Shown here one piece after another: positions 1 through 7,805 of a stretch of 64,000 nucleotides of DNA (positions are counted from its first letter, which is position 1; every line of letters starts with the position of its first letter). Both the position numbers and the translations under genes were made by a program. This DNA comes from Massilia phosphatilytica (GTDB taxonomy: Bacteria; Pseudomonadota; Gammaproteobacteria; Burkholderiales; Burkholderiaceae_D). The stretch is from contig NZ_PUIP01000014.1 in NCBI RefSeq assembly GCF_002968015.1, positions 124,001 to 188,000 on the forward strand, read 5' to 3'. Under the pieces are notes generated by a model that was not told the origin of the DNA, did not search any database, and saw nothing but the letters and a program-made list of their open reading frames with translations.

Positions 1-480
1 CAGCGGGGCCAGCGCGCGGCCGGCGGCCAGGTGCACGGCCGGGTCGTAGCCGTGGCGGATCGACAGCTGCACGACCGGCATGTCGGCCTCGGGATAGATC
101 GGCGCCAGCATCGAGAACGTGCCGTGGTCGAAGCCGCGGTCCGCGTCCAGGCGGGCGGGCTGGCCGGCGCCGTTCAGCAGTTGCGCGACCCTGGCCGCCA
201 GCTGCGGTTCGCCCGGTGCCGGATAGCGGATCTGGTACGTGTGCGGCGGGAAGCCGCCGTAGTCGTAGATCATGCCCGGCGCCGTGCCGGACGACACCGT
301 GAAGTCGTCCGTCTCCCAGTGGCTCGTCACCACGAGCACGGCCTTCGGACGCACGCCGACCTGGCGCTTGATGTCGACCAGCGACGCCTCCAGCTCGGCA
401 TACGTGGGGCCGTACTGGTCCTTCATCCACGGCCATGGGCCGCCTCCGTGCGAGACAAAATAGGTGGGCAGGCGGGTCAT
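1..480 (-). CDS. Extradiol dioxygenase of the DODA/YgiD (LigB-like class III) family, 3' end cut by window
   Basis: Minus-strand frame open from an ATG at 478-480 to the window edge, giving the first 160 residues; the C-terminus lies outside. The start reads MTRLPTYFVSHGGGPWPW, followed by a VVTSHWE segment near residue 52 and an FDHGTFSML segment near residue 115. These histidine-containing stretches are the usual metal-binding and catalytic positions of class III extradiol dioxygenases related to 4,5-DOPA dioxygenase. The family opens catecholic rings with a non-haem metal; the real substrate here cannot be told from sequence. It is cytosolic, with no signal peptide. The coding strand is the same as that of the membrane protein and peptidase upstream (544-3575), with a 63-nt gap, so co-transcription is possible. 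Confidence 0.85.
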   Translation of the reverse strand, partial: MTRLPTYFVSHGGGPWPWMKDQYGPTYAELEASLVDIKRQVGVRPKAVLVVTSHWETDDFTVSSGTAPGMIYDYGGFPPHTYQIRYPAPGEPQLAARVAQLLNGAGQPARLDADRGFDHGTFSMLAPIYPEADMPVVQLSIRHGYDPAVHLAAGRALAPL

Positions 481-543
481 GGCGGGCTCCTTCGGACGGC
501 GATCGAAGCGTTCATGGTAGCCGATCCACGACGATCCCGCAGG

Positions 544-1443
544 TCAGCGCAGGAGGGCCGCCAGCGCGAACAGGCGCGCCATCCGCATCCACCCGAGCAC
601 GACCACGACGAGCTGGGCCAGCACGACGGCGCCTACCGTACCGGCCGTCCCAAGCGCCGGCACGTGCACGCGCGCAAACGCGAGCAGCGCCGCGAGCGCG
701 AGACCGGCCGCGGTGATCCCGAGATAGGTGCCCAGCAGCGCCAGCGGCCGGCGCATCAGCTGGCCGCAGCCGCGCCACCACGCACCGATCGCGGACGTGC
801 GGCGACGGTCGGCGGCCAGCATGGCGCGGCCGACGTCGATCGTCGCGTGGGCCAGCACGAGTAGCACGACGGTCGCGAGCAGGGCCAGGCGCGAGGCGCG
901 TTCGGCGTCGGCTTCCAGCAGCGCCGTTTCGGCCGCCTGGCCGGCCAGATGATGGGCCGAGCTGCCCACTAATCCGGCGACACCGAGCGGGACGATCGCC
1001 CACGCGAGCATGCGTGCCATGCGCGGATAGCACTGCGCGCCGGCGGCCAGCAGTGCGCCGGAGGCGAGTGGTTGCGGTGCACGCGCGGCGGCGAGGGCCA
1101 TGCCGGCCAGCAGCGGTGACAGCAGCAAGGTCAGCGCGAGTGCGACGAGACCGCCCGTGCCCAGCGCCGGCGCGTACTGGTCGCGGGCGCCGTGGATGAT
1201 GTCGGCGTACGCGATCATGTCGAGGCGTTCGGCCAGGCGCGCCGCGTACACCGAGTGATCGAGGCTGGCGGACAGCAGCGACCATACCGGCAGCGCGGCG
1301 ACGACGGTCGGCAGCAGCAGGAGCACGGTCCACCACAGCAGCAGGCGCCATTGCAGCGCGGCGCGCGCGGCGTGCAGTACGCCGTGCGGGCCGGCTACGC
1401 GCGGCGCGAGGGAAGGGGGAGCGAGGGTCGTTTCCGTGGTCAT
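544..1443 (-). CDS. Uncharacterised multi-pass membrane protein
   Basis: 299 residues with several long hydrophobic stretches: about residues 30-58, 97-120, 145-165, 185-205 and two near the C-terminus. It is an Ala/Leu-rich polytopic inner-membrane protein that I cannot assign to a named family. Its ATG (1441-1443) overlaps the stop of the upstream M1 peptidase gene in an ATGA arrangement, so the two are probably translationally coupled and may act together, for example in peptide handling at the membrane; that link is inference. No catalytic motif was seen. Alternative reading frames across this stretch are shorter or lack membrane-protein composition. Confidence 0.7.
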   Translation of the reverse strand: MTTETTLAPPSLAPRVAGPHGVLHAARAALQWRLLLWWTVLLLLPTVVAALPVWSLLSASLDHSVYAARLAERLDMIAYADIIHGARDQYAPALGTGGLVALALTLLLSPLLAGMALAAARAPQPLASGALLAAGAQCYPRMARMLAWAIVPLGVAGLVGSSAHHLAGQAAETALLEADAERASRLALLATVVLLVLAHATIDVGRAMLAADRRRTSAIGAWWRGCGQLMRRPLALLGTYLGITAAGLALAALLAFARVHVPALGTAGTVGAVVLAQLVVVVLGWMRMARLFALAALLR

Positions 1444-3575
1444 AGCGTGGCGATCAGGGCAAGGAGGTAGTCGACGACGGCCGCGAATTCGAGGCCCCAG
1501 CGGCGCGACGCGCGCGCATCCGGATCGAGCGTGCGGCTGTCATCGAGCTTGTTCACGTCCAGGTAGTGCAGGCGCTGCGGATCGAGTTCGGCGGAGACGG
1601 CCTTCGCCGGCTTCGTCCAGGTGAACGTGTGCCAGCGCTCGTCGGCATCCCAGCGCGCGGTTTCGACGCTGCCATCGGCGAATTTCACGACGAGCGTCTG
1701 CGGCACGGGGGCACCGTGGCGGCGCACGGTCACTTGCGTGCGGTACGGGTACGGCCCGGGCGCGGCCGGATGTGTCTTGTGCCAGGCCGCGCGTGCCGCC
1801 TCGATGCGCTTGTCGACGGCGGCCTGGTTCTCGTGCGCGCCCGGGAGCGGGGCCTGTTCGGTGCTCGTGAGATCGGTGATACTGTCGTCGACGCGCGTGA
1901 CGGCGTACACCTGGCGGTCGAACGCATCCTCGATGACGGCGCGCTGGCCCGTCACGTCGATGAGCGTCGCGCGCAGGTCGGCGGTGCTCGGGTGGCGGAA
2001 TGCCCAGCGCCGGTAGTATTCCTTGAACGCGCGCTCCATCGGCGCGCGGCCGATGCGTGCTTCCAGGTCGCGCATCAGGATCGCCGTGCGCGTGTAGACG
2101 GGGCCGATGTCCTGCAGGCGGTGCCACGCGTTGGCGCCGGGCGGGTCGGCCGGGTCGTGGCGCGGCGTCGCCGTGCGTTCGGCGTCGAAGGTCGGATAGC
2201 CGGGCGCGAAGCCGAGGCGGCGCAAAAGCGGTGTCGCGATGTACGCGAGCTGGCCCTGGTCGCGCATCATGCGGTTGTCCCAGTATTCGTTGAGGCCTTC
2301 GTCCAGCAACGGTTCTTCGAATTCGTTCGACGCGAGCAGGCCATAGAAATAGCCGTGGCCGAATTCGTGGATGGTGACGAAGGCGAGGGCGAACTGGTTC
2401 GCGGTGCGCGGCTCGACGGTCCGGTAGGCTTCGGCCGTGAAGAGGGTCGGGTATTCCATGCCGCCCGCTTCTTCCGCGTTGTACGGCGGGATCACGATGG
2501 TCAGCGTCTTGTACGGGTAGGGCCCCAGCGTGTTCGAAAAGTACGTCAGCGATGCCTTCGCCGCCTTCATTGCGGGCGCCGCGCTGGCGGCGAATTCGGG
2601 CGGGTACAGCACGGTCACCGTCACAGGCGGGCTGCCCGGCCCGGACCACGTGTCGACAAGCGGCCGCGCTGTTTGATTGTCGGCCGTCCAGGCGAAATCG
2701 TGGACGTCGCCCTGCACGAAGCGCCACGTGCGCATGCCGTCCTTGTCGACGGGCGCACCGGCCGGTTCGCCCGTCGCGCCCACCGTGTAGCCGCGCGGGA
2801 CGGTGAGTTTCACGTCGTAGCTGCCGAAGTCCGCGTAGAACTCGGAATTCAGGTGGTATTCGTGCACGTTCCAGCGCGGCGCTTGTGCCCCGCGTTCGCC
2901 CGGCAGTTCCAGCACGCCGATCTTCGGGAACCACTGGGCGACGAGGTGGAAGGTGCCGAAGTACCCGGCGCGCGCGACGACGCGCGGCAGTTGCGTGACG
3001 AAGTCGATGTCGAGCGTCGTCGCTGCGCCCGGCGCCACGGCCTGCGGCAGGTCGAAGCGCACGACGGTGTGGTCGGTGGCCGGGCCGTTGTCCGGATGGA
3101 CGAACGTCCACGCCACCTTGGTGCCGCCTTGCTCGGCGCGGCGCACGGCGATATGGCCCCACGCATCCTTGATGTCGACGCCGGAACGGAAGCTGCCGTC
3201 GCGCTCACGCCGCTCCGTGAAATACGTGCTGCCCGCGCTTTCGAATGCGTTCATGTACAGGTGCAGGTACACGCTCCTGACGGCGACGTTGCTGCGGTTG
3301 CGCCACGTGAGCCGCTCGCGGCCCGTGACCGTGTGCTTGACCGGGTCGAGCGTGGCGGCGATGTCGTAATGGACGACGCGGTCCGACAGCGTGGGTTCGC
3401 GGCCCGTGCGCGGGCCGCCCCAGGCATCCGGGCTGCTGGGAACGCGCACGGCGGCGGCATCGGGCGCGGCGAGGGCGATGCCGTCGGGCGGCGATGAAGG
3501 CTGCGGCGCGGCGAACACCGCGCCCGCCAGCAGCAGGGCGGCGAGGGCGAAGCGGACACTGAAACGAGGATGCAT
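1440..3575 (-). CDS. M1 family metallopeptidase (gluzincin), secreted
   Basis: 711 residues starting with a signal peptide (hydrophobic core about residues 9-22, Ala-rich cleavage region). The gluzincin zinc site is complete: HEFGH at residues 403-407 and the third ligand Glu426 in LLDEGLNEYW, exactly the HExxH-x18-E spacing of M1 peptidases. An EEAGGMEYP segment upstream corresponds to the substrate-binding GAMEN-like region of the family. The product is expected to be a periplasmic or secreted zinc aminopeptidase-like enzyme. The gene is transcribed away from the cobalamin riboswitch/receptor unit and overlaps the next gene downstream by 4 nt. Substrate preference is unknown. Confidence 0.9.
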   Translation of the reverse strand: MHPRFSVRFALAALLLAGAVFAAPQPSSPPDGIALAAPDAAAVRVPSSPDAWGGPRTGREPTLSDRVVHYDIAATLDPVKHTVTGRERLTWRNRSNVAVRSVYLHLYMNAFESAGSTYFTERRERDGSFRSGVDIKDAWGHIAVRRAEQGGTKVAWTFVHPDNGPATDHTVVRFDLPQAVAPGAATTLDIDFVTQLPRVVARAGYFGTFHLVAQWFPKIGVLELPGERGAQAPRWNVHEYHLNSEFYADFGSYDVKLTVPRGYTVGATGEPAGAPVDKDGMRTWRFVQGDVHDFAWTADNQTARPLVDTWSGPGSPPVTVTVLYPPEFAASAAPAMKAAKASLTYFSNTLGPYPYKTLTIVIPPYNAEEAGGMEYPTLFTAEAYRTVEPRTANQFALAFVTIHEFGHGYFYGLLASNEFEEPLLDEGLNEYWDNRMMRDQGQLAYIATPLLRRLGFAPGYPTFDAERTATPRHDPADPPGANAWHRLQDIGPVYTRTAILMRDLEARIGRAPMERAFKEYYRRWAFRHPSTADLRATLIDVTGQRAVIEDAFDRQVYAVTRVDDSITDLTSTEQAPLPGAHENQAAVDKRIEAARAAWHKTHPAAPGPYPYRTQVTVRRHGAPVPQTLVVKFADGSVETARWDADERWHTFTWTKPAKAVSAELDPQRLHYLDVNKLDDSRTLDPDARASRRWGLEFAAVVDYLLALIATL

Positions 3576-3597
3576 GCGGGACCCCTGGCGGCTGTAA

Positions 3598-3626
3598 TTT
3601 TTTGCTCACACTATACAGGTTATAAT
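3598..3626 (+). promoter_or_regulatory. Probable promoter of the cobalamin-controlled receptor
   Basis: A perfect TATAAT at 3621-3626 lies just before the riboswitch. A T-rich stretch at about 3598-3603 sits 17 nt upstream at the -35 position but is a poor match. Transcription would start near 3633, where the structured leader begins. Confidence 0.5.
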
Positions 3627-3629
3627 CTC

Positions 3630-3850
3630 GGGGTTCTGGTGCCCGCATGCGCGTCTGCGCGTGCAGTTAAACGGGAAACACGAAGCGGCGTCGCCTCCGG
3701 CGGCGTGCCAACGTGTGCTGCCCCCGCAACGGTAAACAAGCGTCGCCGCATAGCGACAGGCCGCCCCGACGACCACTGTGCTTGCACAGGAAGGTGGGGC
3801 GGTTCGTCTTGGAGCCCGGAGACCGGCCAGACAGGGGAAGCCGGCATTGC
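3630..3850 (+). promoter_or_regulatory. Cobalamin (B12) riboswitch
   Basis: The leader contains the hallmarks of the cobalamin aptamer in order: GGTGCC near 3638, an ACGGGAAAC block near 3670, GTGCTGCCCCCGCAACGGTAA (the B12-box region) at about 3714-3734, a CCACTG block near 3773, and GAGCCCGGAGACCGGCC at about 3812-3828. Behind it, CCGGC at about 3869 can pair with GCCGG at about 3887, just upstream of the receptor start, a plausible expression platform that would hide the ribosome site. Binding of adenosylcobalamin normally switches such leaders off, so the receptor should be made when B12 is scarce. Confidence 0.93.
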
Positions 3851-3916
3851 GCCGCGCTTTTGTGTACGCCGGCGTGCGGGGACGCTTGCCGGTGCAACTC
3901 GAAGACTGAACATCCA

Positions 3917-5899
3917 ATGCATTTTGCCGCCTCCACCCGCGGCGCGCCGGCTTTGAAGCCGCTCGCGCTGGCCTGTGCCATCGTCCTGACCGTTTCCACG
4001 AGCGCCGCCCGCGCCCAGGACGCCATCCCATCGACCGTCGTCATCACCGGCGCCCGCTTCCCGAGCGTGGAAAACCTGCGTCCGATCGGCGCCACCGTCA
4101 TCACGCAGGACGACATCCGCCGCGCCGGCGCCAATGACGTCAACAGCGCGATCCGCAAGATCGGCGGCGTGTTCGGCCGCCAGAGCCTGGACTCGTCGCC
4201 CGACTTCGCGCTCGACCTGCGCGGCTTCGGCACCAACAGCGCGCAGAACATGGTGATCATGGTCGACGGCGTGCGCCTGAACGAGAACGAACTGGCGAAC
4301 ACCGTGCTGTCGACGATCCCGATCGACACGGTCGAGCGCATCGAGATCACCCGCGGCGGCGCCAGCGTGCTGTATGGCGAAGGCGCCACCGGCGGCGTCA
4401 TCCAGATCACGACGCGCCGCAGTGTGGCCGGTGGCATGCACGGTTCCGTGTTTGCCGAAGGCGGTTCGTTCCGTGAGCACGACGTGCGCGCGCAGCTGTC
4501 GCAGACGGCGGGTGACATCAGCGCCGACATCGCCGTCGCGCGCCAGGGCTCCAACAACTACCGCCGCAACAGCGATTTCGACCAGACGACGGCCTCGCTC
4601 AACGTGCAGACCCGCTTCACGGGCGGCCGCGCCGGCATTCACATCGAGAGCGCGCGCCAGGATTCGCGCCTTCCGGGTTCGCTGTCGCTGGCCCAGTTCG
4701 ACGCGGACTCGCGCCAGGCGTCGACCCCGAACGACTTCGGCTCGCTGAACACGGACCGCGCGAACATCTTCGCCGAGTACCGCCTGGGCGCCGTCGACCT
4801 GGCGGCCGACCTGTCGCACCGCGAGCGCAACGTGCGGTCGAACTACCTGTCCTTCGGCTCCAACAATGCCTACGACGGCCGCCAGGACCAGTTCTCGCCG
4901 CGCGCCCGCTGGCTGTCCGACGTCGGCGGCATGCTCAACGAACTGGTGGGCGGCCTGGACTTCACGCGCTGGAAGCGCAAGACGACGGCCTCGTTCTCGA
5001 GCGCCGACGCGAGCCAGTCGTCGAAAGCCGTGTACCTGCGCGACGAGCTGCGCTTCGATCCGGCCCACGACGGCCGCATCGCCCTGGGTGCGCGCCACGA
5101 GAACTTCGACAAGGATGTCGTGGATGTCGTAGGCGGCGTCGCCCCGGAAAGCCGTTCGCAATCGCAGAACGCGTGGGAAGCACAGGCCAGCTACCGCGTG
5201 CACCCGCTCGTCGAGGTGTACGCGAAGGCGGGGCAGAGCTACCGCGTGGCGAACGTCGACGAGAACGGCTACCGGTCCAGCGCCGACATCCTGAAGGCGC
5301 AGACGTCGCATGACCTCGAACTGGGCACCACCTTGCGCCACGCGCCGGGCGACGACAGCCGCACGTTGACGGCGCGCGTGTTCCGCCATCGCCTGAACAA
5401 CGAGATTTTTTATGACCCGACGCTGAACGGCGGCTGGGGCGCCAACACGAACCTCGACCCGACCGAGCGCAAGGGCGTCGAGATCGACGCCGAGGCCGCG
5501 CTGGTTGCCGGCTGGCGGGCAAGCGCGCACCTGCAGCACGTGATCGCGCACTTCACGGACGGCCCGAACGCCGGCCGCGAACTGGCGCTCGTGCCGAAGA
5601 ACATCGTGACGACGCGCCTGGCCTGGGTGCCGGGCAATGGCCAGTCTGCCGACGTGGGCGTGCAATGGGTCGACAGCCAGCGCTACGGCGGCGACTTCAG
5701 CAACAACTGCGGCGCGCACATCCCGTCCTACACGACGCTCGACGCGCGCTACAGCATCAAGCTGGGCGCGTGGGATCTCGCCGCGACGGGGCTGAACCTG
5801 GCGGACCGTCACTACTTCAGCAACGCGTTCTCGTGCAAGGGCGGTATCTACCCGAGCGACGGACGTCAACTGAAACTGTCGGCCCGGTACGACTTCTGA
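3917..5899 (+). CDS. btuB: TonB-dependent outer-membrane receptor, probable cobalamin/corrinoid uptake (BtuB-like)
   Basis: 660 residues from ATG 3917, chosen because it follows the riboswitch and begins a signal peptide (to about residue 33, ending in ARA-QD). A TonB-box-like TVVITGARF follows, then a plug domain (LRGFGTNSAQNMVIMVDGVRLNE; VERIEITRGGASVLYGEGATGGVIQITT) and a beta-barrel ending in aromatic-terminated LKLSARYDF, as outer-membrane barrels do. The family imports large ligands with energy from TonB/ExbB/ExbD. The upstream cobalamin riboswitch is the main reason for assigning B12 or a related corrinoid as ligand. The frame stays open upstream of 3917, but that part is the riboswitch and is not coding. 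Confidence 0.88.
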   Translation: MHFAASTRGAPALKPLALACAIVLTVSTSAARAQDAIPSTVVITGARFPSVENLRPIGATVITQDDIRRAGANDVNSAIRKIGGVFGRQSLDSSPDFALDLRGFGTNSAQNMVIMVDGVRLNENELANTVLSTIPIDTVERIEITRGGASVLYGEGATGGVIQITTRRSVAGGMHGSVFAEGGSFREHDVRAQLSQTAGDISADIAVARQGSNNYRRNSDFDQTTASLNVQTRFTGGRAGIHIESARQDSRLPGSLSLAQFDADSRQASTPNDFGSLNTDRANIFAEYRLGAVDLAADLSHRERNVRSNYLSFGSNNAYDGRQDQFSPRARWLSDVGGMLNELVGGLDFTRWKRKTTASFSSADASQSSKAVYLRDELRFDPAHDGRIALGARHENFDKDVVDVVGGVAPESRSQSQNAWEAQASYRVHPLVEVYAKAGQSYRVANVDENGYRSSADILKAQTSHDLELGTTLRHAPGDDSRTLTARVFRHRLNNEIFYDPTLNGGWGANTNLDPTERKGVEIDAEAALVAGWRASAHLQHVIAHFTDGPNAGRELALVPKNIVTTRLAWVPGNGQSADVGVQWVDSQRYGGDFSNNCGAHIPSYTTLDARYSIKLGAWDLAATGLNLADRHYFSNAFSCKGGIYPSDGRQLKLSARYDF

Positions 5900-5913
5900 A
5901 AATAGGGGGCAAA

Positions 5914-5945
5914 AATCGGGGTCAGAGCACGCTCTGACCCCGATT
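5914..5945 (+). terminator. Perfect 15-bp palindrome, probable terminator or REP-like element
   Basis: AATCGGGGTCAGAGC at 5914-5928 is repeated as its exact reverse complement at 5931-5945, with two bases between. It lies 15 nt after the receptor stop. The tail CTAGTTTCC is not a clean U-run, so it may work as a processed 3' end or be an extragenic palindromic repeat rather than a strong intrinsic terminator. Confidence 0.6.
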
Positions 5946-6065
5946 CTAGTTTCCGTGTTGGTTACGACGGTAACCAATTGCAATATATAAGCCAGGGCTA
6001 AGGCTCACGGCCGAAAAAGTGGTAATCTCGCGGACGTTTGCTTAACCAACCCAAGAAGGAAAACT

Positions 6066-6728
6066 ATGCGTTCCCTGCGTTTTGCCCTGCTCGCCACCGT
6101 CCTCGCCGCCAGCACCGCGTTCGCTTCGCCGACCGACCCGAAGAGCGGTGTCGAGTACGTGACGCTCGCTCAGCCGCAACCGGTGCAGGCCACGGGTAAA
6201 AAGGTCGAGGTGATCGAGTTCTTCATGTACCACTGCCCGCACTGCAACGCGCTGGAACCGCAGCTCGAACAGTGGGTCAAAAAGCAGGGTGACAACATCG
6301 TGTTCAAGCGCGTCCACCTGCCGTCGTCGGGCCCCAACGATCCGGAAGCGCACCTGCGCCTGACGCTGGAAGCGCTGGGCAAGGCCGAGGAGTTCCAGAC
6401 CAAGGTCTTCAAGGCCTGGCACGTGGATCACCAGCGCCTGAACACGGATGCGGCGATCATCGACTGGGTCTCGAAGAACGGTATCGACCGCAACAAGTTC
6501 CTGGAAGCCTGGAACTCGTTCGGCGTGACGACGAAGCTGCGCCGCCTGCCGCAGATCACCAGCGACTACAAGGTCGACAGCGTGCCGACCATCGTCATCG
6601 ACGGCAAGTACCAGACGTCGCCCGCGACCGTTTACAATTCGGTCAAGACCCAGAGCGAGCCGGTCCTGTTCCAGGCCACGCTGCAAGTGATGGATGCCCT
6701 GGTCGCCAAGGCGGCCAAATCTAAATAA
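6066..6728 (+). CDS. dsbA: Thiol:disulfide interchange protein DsbA
   Basis: 220 residues with a Sec signal peptide (to about residue 20, AFA-SP). The thioredoxin-fold active site is C57-P-H-C60, the canonical DsbA motif, and a cis-proline-type segment SVPTIVIDGKY follows near residue 177. Expected role: introduces disulfide bonds into exported proteins in the periplasm. An AAGAAGGA ribosome site precedes the ATG. It is the first of three closely spaced genes, with a 19-nt gap to a small membrane protein and then a second DsbA paralogue that is strikingly similar across the mature protein (FLEAWNSFGVTT in both). Confidence 0.93.
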   Translation: MRSLRFALLATVLAASTAFASPTDPKSGVEYVTLAQPQPVQATGKKVEVIEFFMYHCPHCNALEPQLEQWVKKQGDNIVFKRVHLPSSGPNDPEAHLRLTLEALGKAEEFQTKVFKAWHVDHQRLNTDAAIIDWVSKNGIDRNKFLEAWNSFGVTTKLRRLPQITSDYKVDSVPTIVIDGKYQTSPATVYNSVKTQSEPVLFQATLQVMDALVAKAAKSK

Positions 6729-6747
6729 ACAGGTAGAAAACAGCGCA

Positions 6748-7080
6748 ATGAGTGATGTCGAAGGCAAGATCCTGAAGATGTACGACAAGTCCAAACCGGA
6801 CGAGGAACATCTGTTTGATTCGAGTAACTGGAACCACCTGGCGTGGATTCTCGTGGTCGTGCTCGCAGGTCTTGCATTCTGGCTCGCCATTGCGCTGGTG
6901 AACGCCGAGAACCAGCGCAACGCGCTGGTGACGAATCAATGCCAGGACCCCGTGTTCAAGGGCGAAATCGACCGGCAATGCCTCCTGACCGTCCATTCGC
7001 GCGAGCACTGGTGGGAACACCTGGGCTACGCACTGCGCCACGTGAAGCCGGAGCGCCCGGCGCCGGTTGGACGTCGATAA
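6748..7080 (+). CDS. Small single-span membrane protein between two DsbA paralogues
   Basis: 110 residues. The N-terminus is hydrophilic (MSDVEGKILKMYDKSKPDEE), one transmembrane helix covers about residues 31-51 (WILVVVLAGLAFWLAIALV), and the C-terminal part carries two cysteines (NQCQDPVF and DRQCLLTV) about 16 residues apart. If the orientation is N-in, this tail is periplasmic and could be a thiol partner of the flanking DsbA enzymes; that is inference. I do not recognise the family. Start ATG 6748 is the first in frame after the dsbA stop. Confidence 0.7.
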   Translation: MSDVEGKILKMYDKSKPDEEHLFDSSNWNHLAWILVVVLAGLAFWLAIALVNAENQRNALVTNQCQDPVFKGEIDRQCLLTVHSREHWWEHLGYALRHVKPERPAPVGRR

Positions 7081-7132
7081 TTCCTTGAGGAAATGGTAAT
7101 CTTCGGGTTTTCCCCGACCTGAAGGATTGCCC

Positions 7133-7801
7133 ATGCCTCTCTTGCGTGCCGCCGGCCTCGGCCTGCTGCTGTCCCTGTCGATTTCTCTCGCCTTGGCATC
7201 GCCGACCGTCCCGCAGAACGGGGTCGACTATGCCACGCTCGCCCGTCCGCAGCCCGTGCAGGCGGACGCCAACAAGGTCGAGGTCATCGAATTCTTCATG
7301 TACCACTGCCCGGTGTGCAATGCACTGGAACCCTTGTTGGAAGAGTGGATCAAGAAGGAAGGCAACCGCATCACGGTGCGCCGCATCCACTATCCATCGA
7401 CGGGGTCGGCCGATCCGGAAGCGCACCTGTTCCTGACGCTCGAGGCGCTGGGCAGGCTGGGCGACATGCACGAGAAAGTGTTCAAGGCCGTGCACACGGA
7501 CCATATCCGCCTGAACAAGGACGACGTCATCATCGATTGGGCGGCGAAGAACGGCATCGACCGTGCGCAATTCCTGGAAGCGTGGAATTCGTTCGGCGTG
7601 ACGACGCGCCTGCGCCAGCTCGAAAGGATCGCGGCAAACTACCAGGTCGACTCCGCGCCCACGCTCATCGTCGGCGGCCGCTTCCTGACCAACCCGGGCC
7701 TGCTGTCGCCCCAGATGCAGGGCGCCGACCGCGCAGACGTGTTCAAGGCCACGCTGCACGTGGCGGACAAGCTCGTCGACAAGGCCGCGCAGGCCAAGTA
7801 A
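7133..7801 (+). CDS. DsbA-family disulfide oxidoreductase, second paralogue (CPVC active site)
   Basis: 222 residues. ATG 7133 is preferred to the TTG at 7127 because GAAGGA lies at 7121-7126, the proper distance from ATG. Signal peptide to about residue 22. Active site C59-P-V-C62 replaces the CPHC of the upstream paralogue; in thioredoxin-fold enzymes the two middle residues tune redox potential, so the two may differ in oxidising power or clients. The cis-proline region is SAPTLIVGGRF. Sequence similarity and gene order point to local duplication of dsbA. The gene is convergent with the kinase gene, four nucleotides apart. Confidence 0.9.
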   Translation: MPLLRAAGLGLLLSLSISLALASPTVPQNGVDYATLARPQPVQADANKVEVIEFFMYHCPVCNALEPLLEEWIKKEGNRITVRRIHYPSTGSADPEAHLFLTLEALGRLGDMHEKVFKAVHTDHIRLNKDDVIIDWAAKNGIDRAQFLEAWNSFGVTTRLRQLERIAANYQVDSAPTLIVGGRFLTNPGLLSPQMQGADRADVFKATLHVADKLVDKAAQAK

Positions 7802-7805
7802 AGGA

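Noticed and set aside
3713..3916. Longer start for the TonB-dependent receptor
   Set aside because: The extension is the riboswitch, and the signal peptide begins at ATG 3917.
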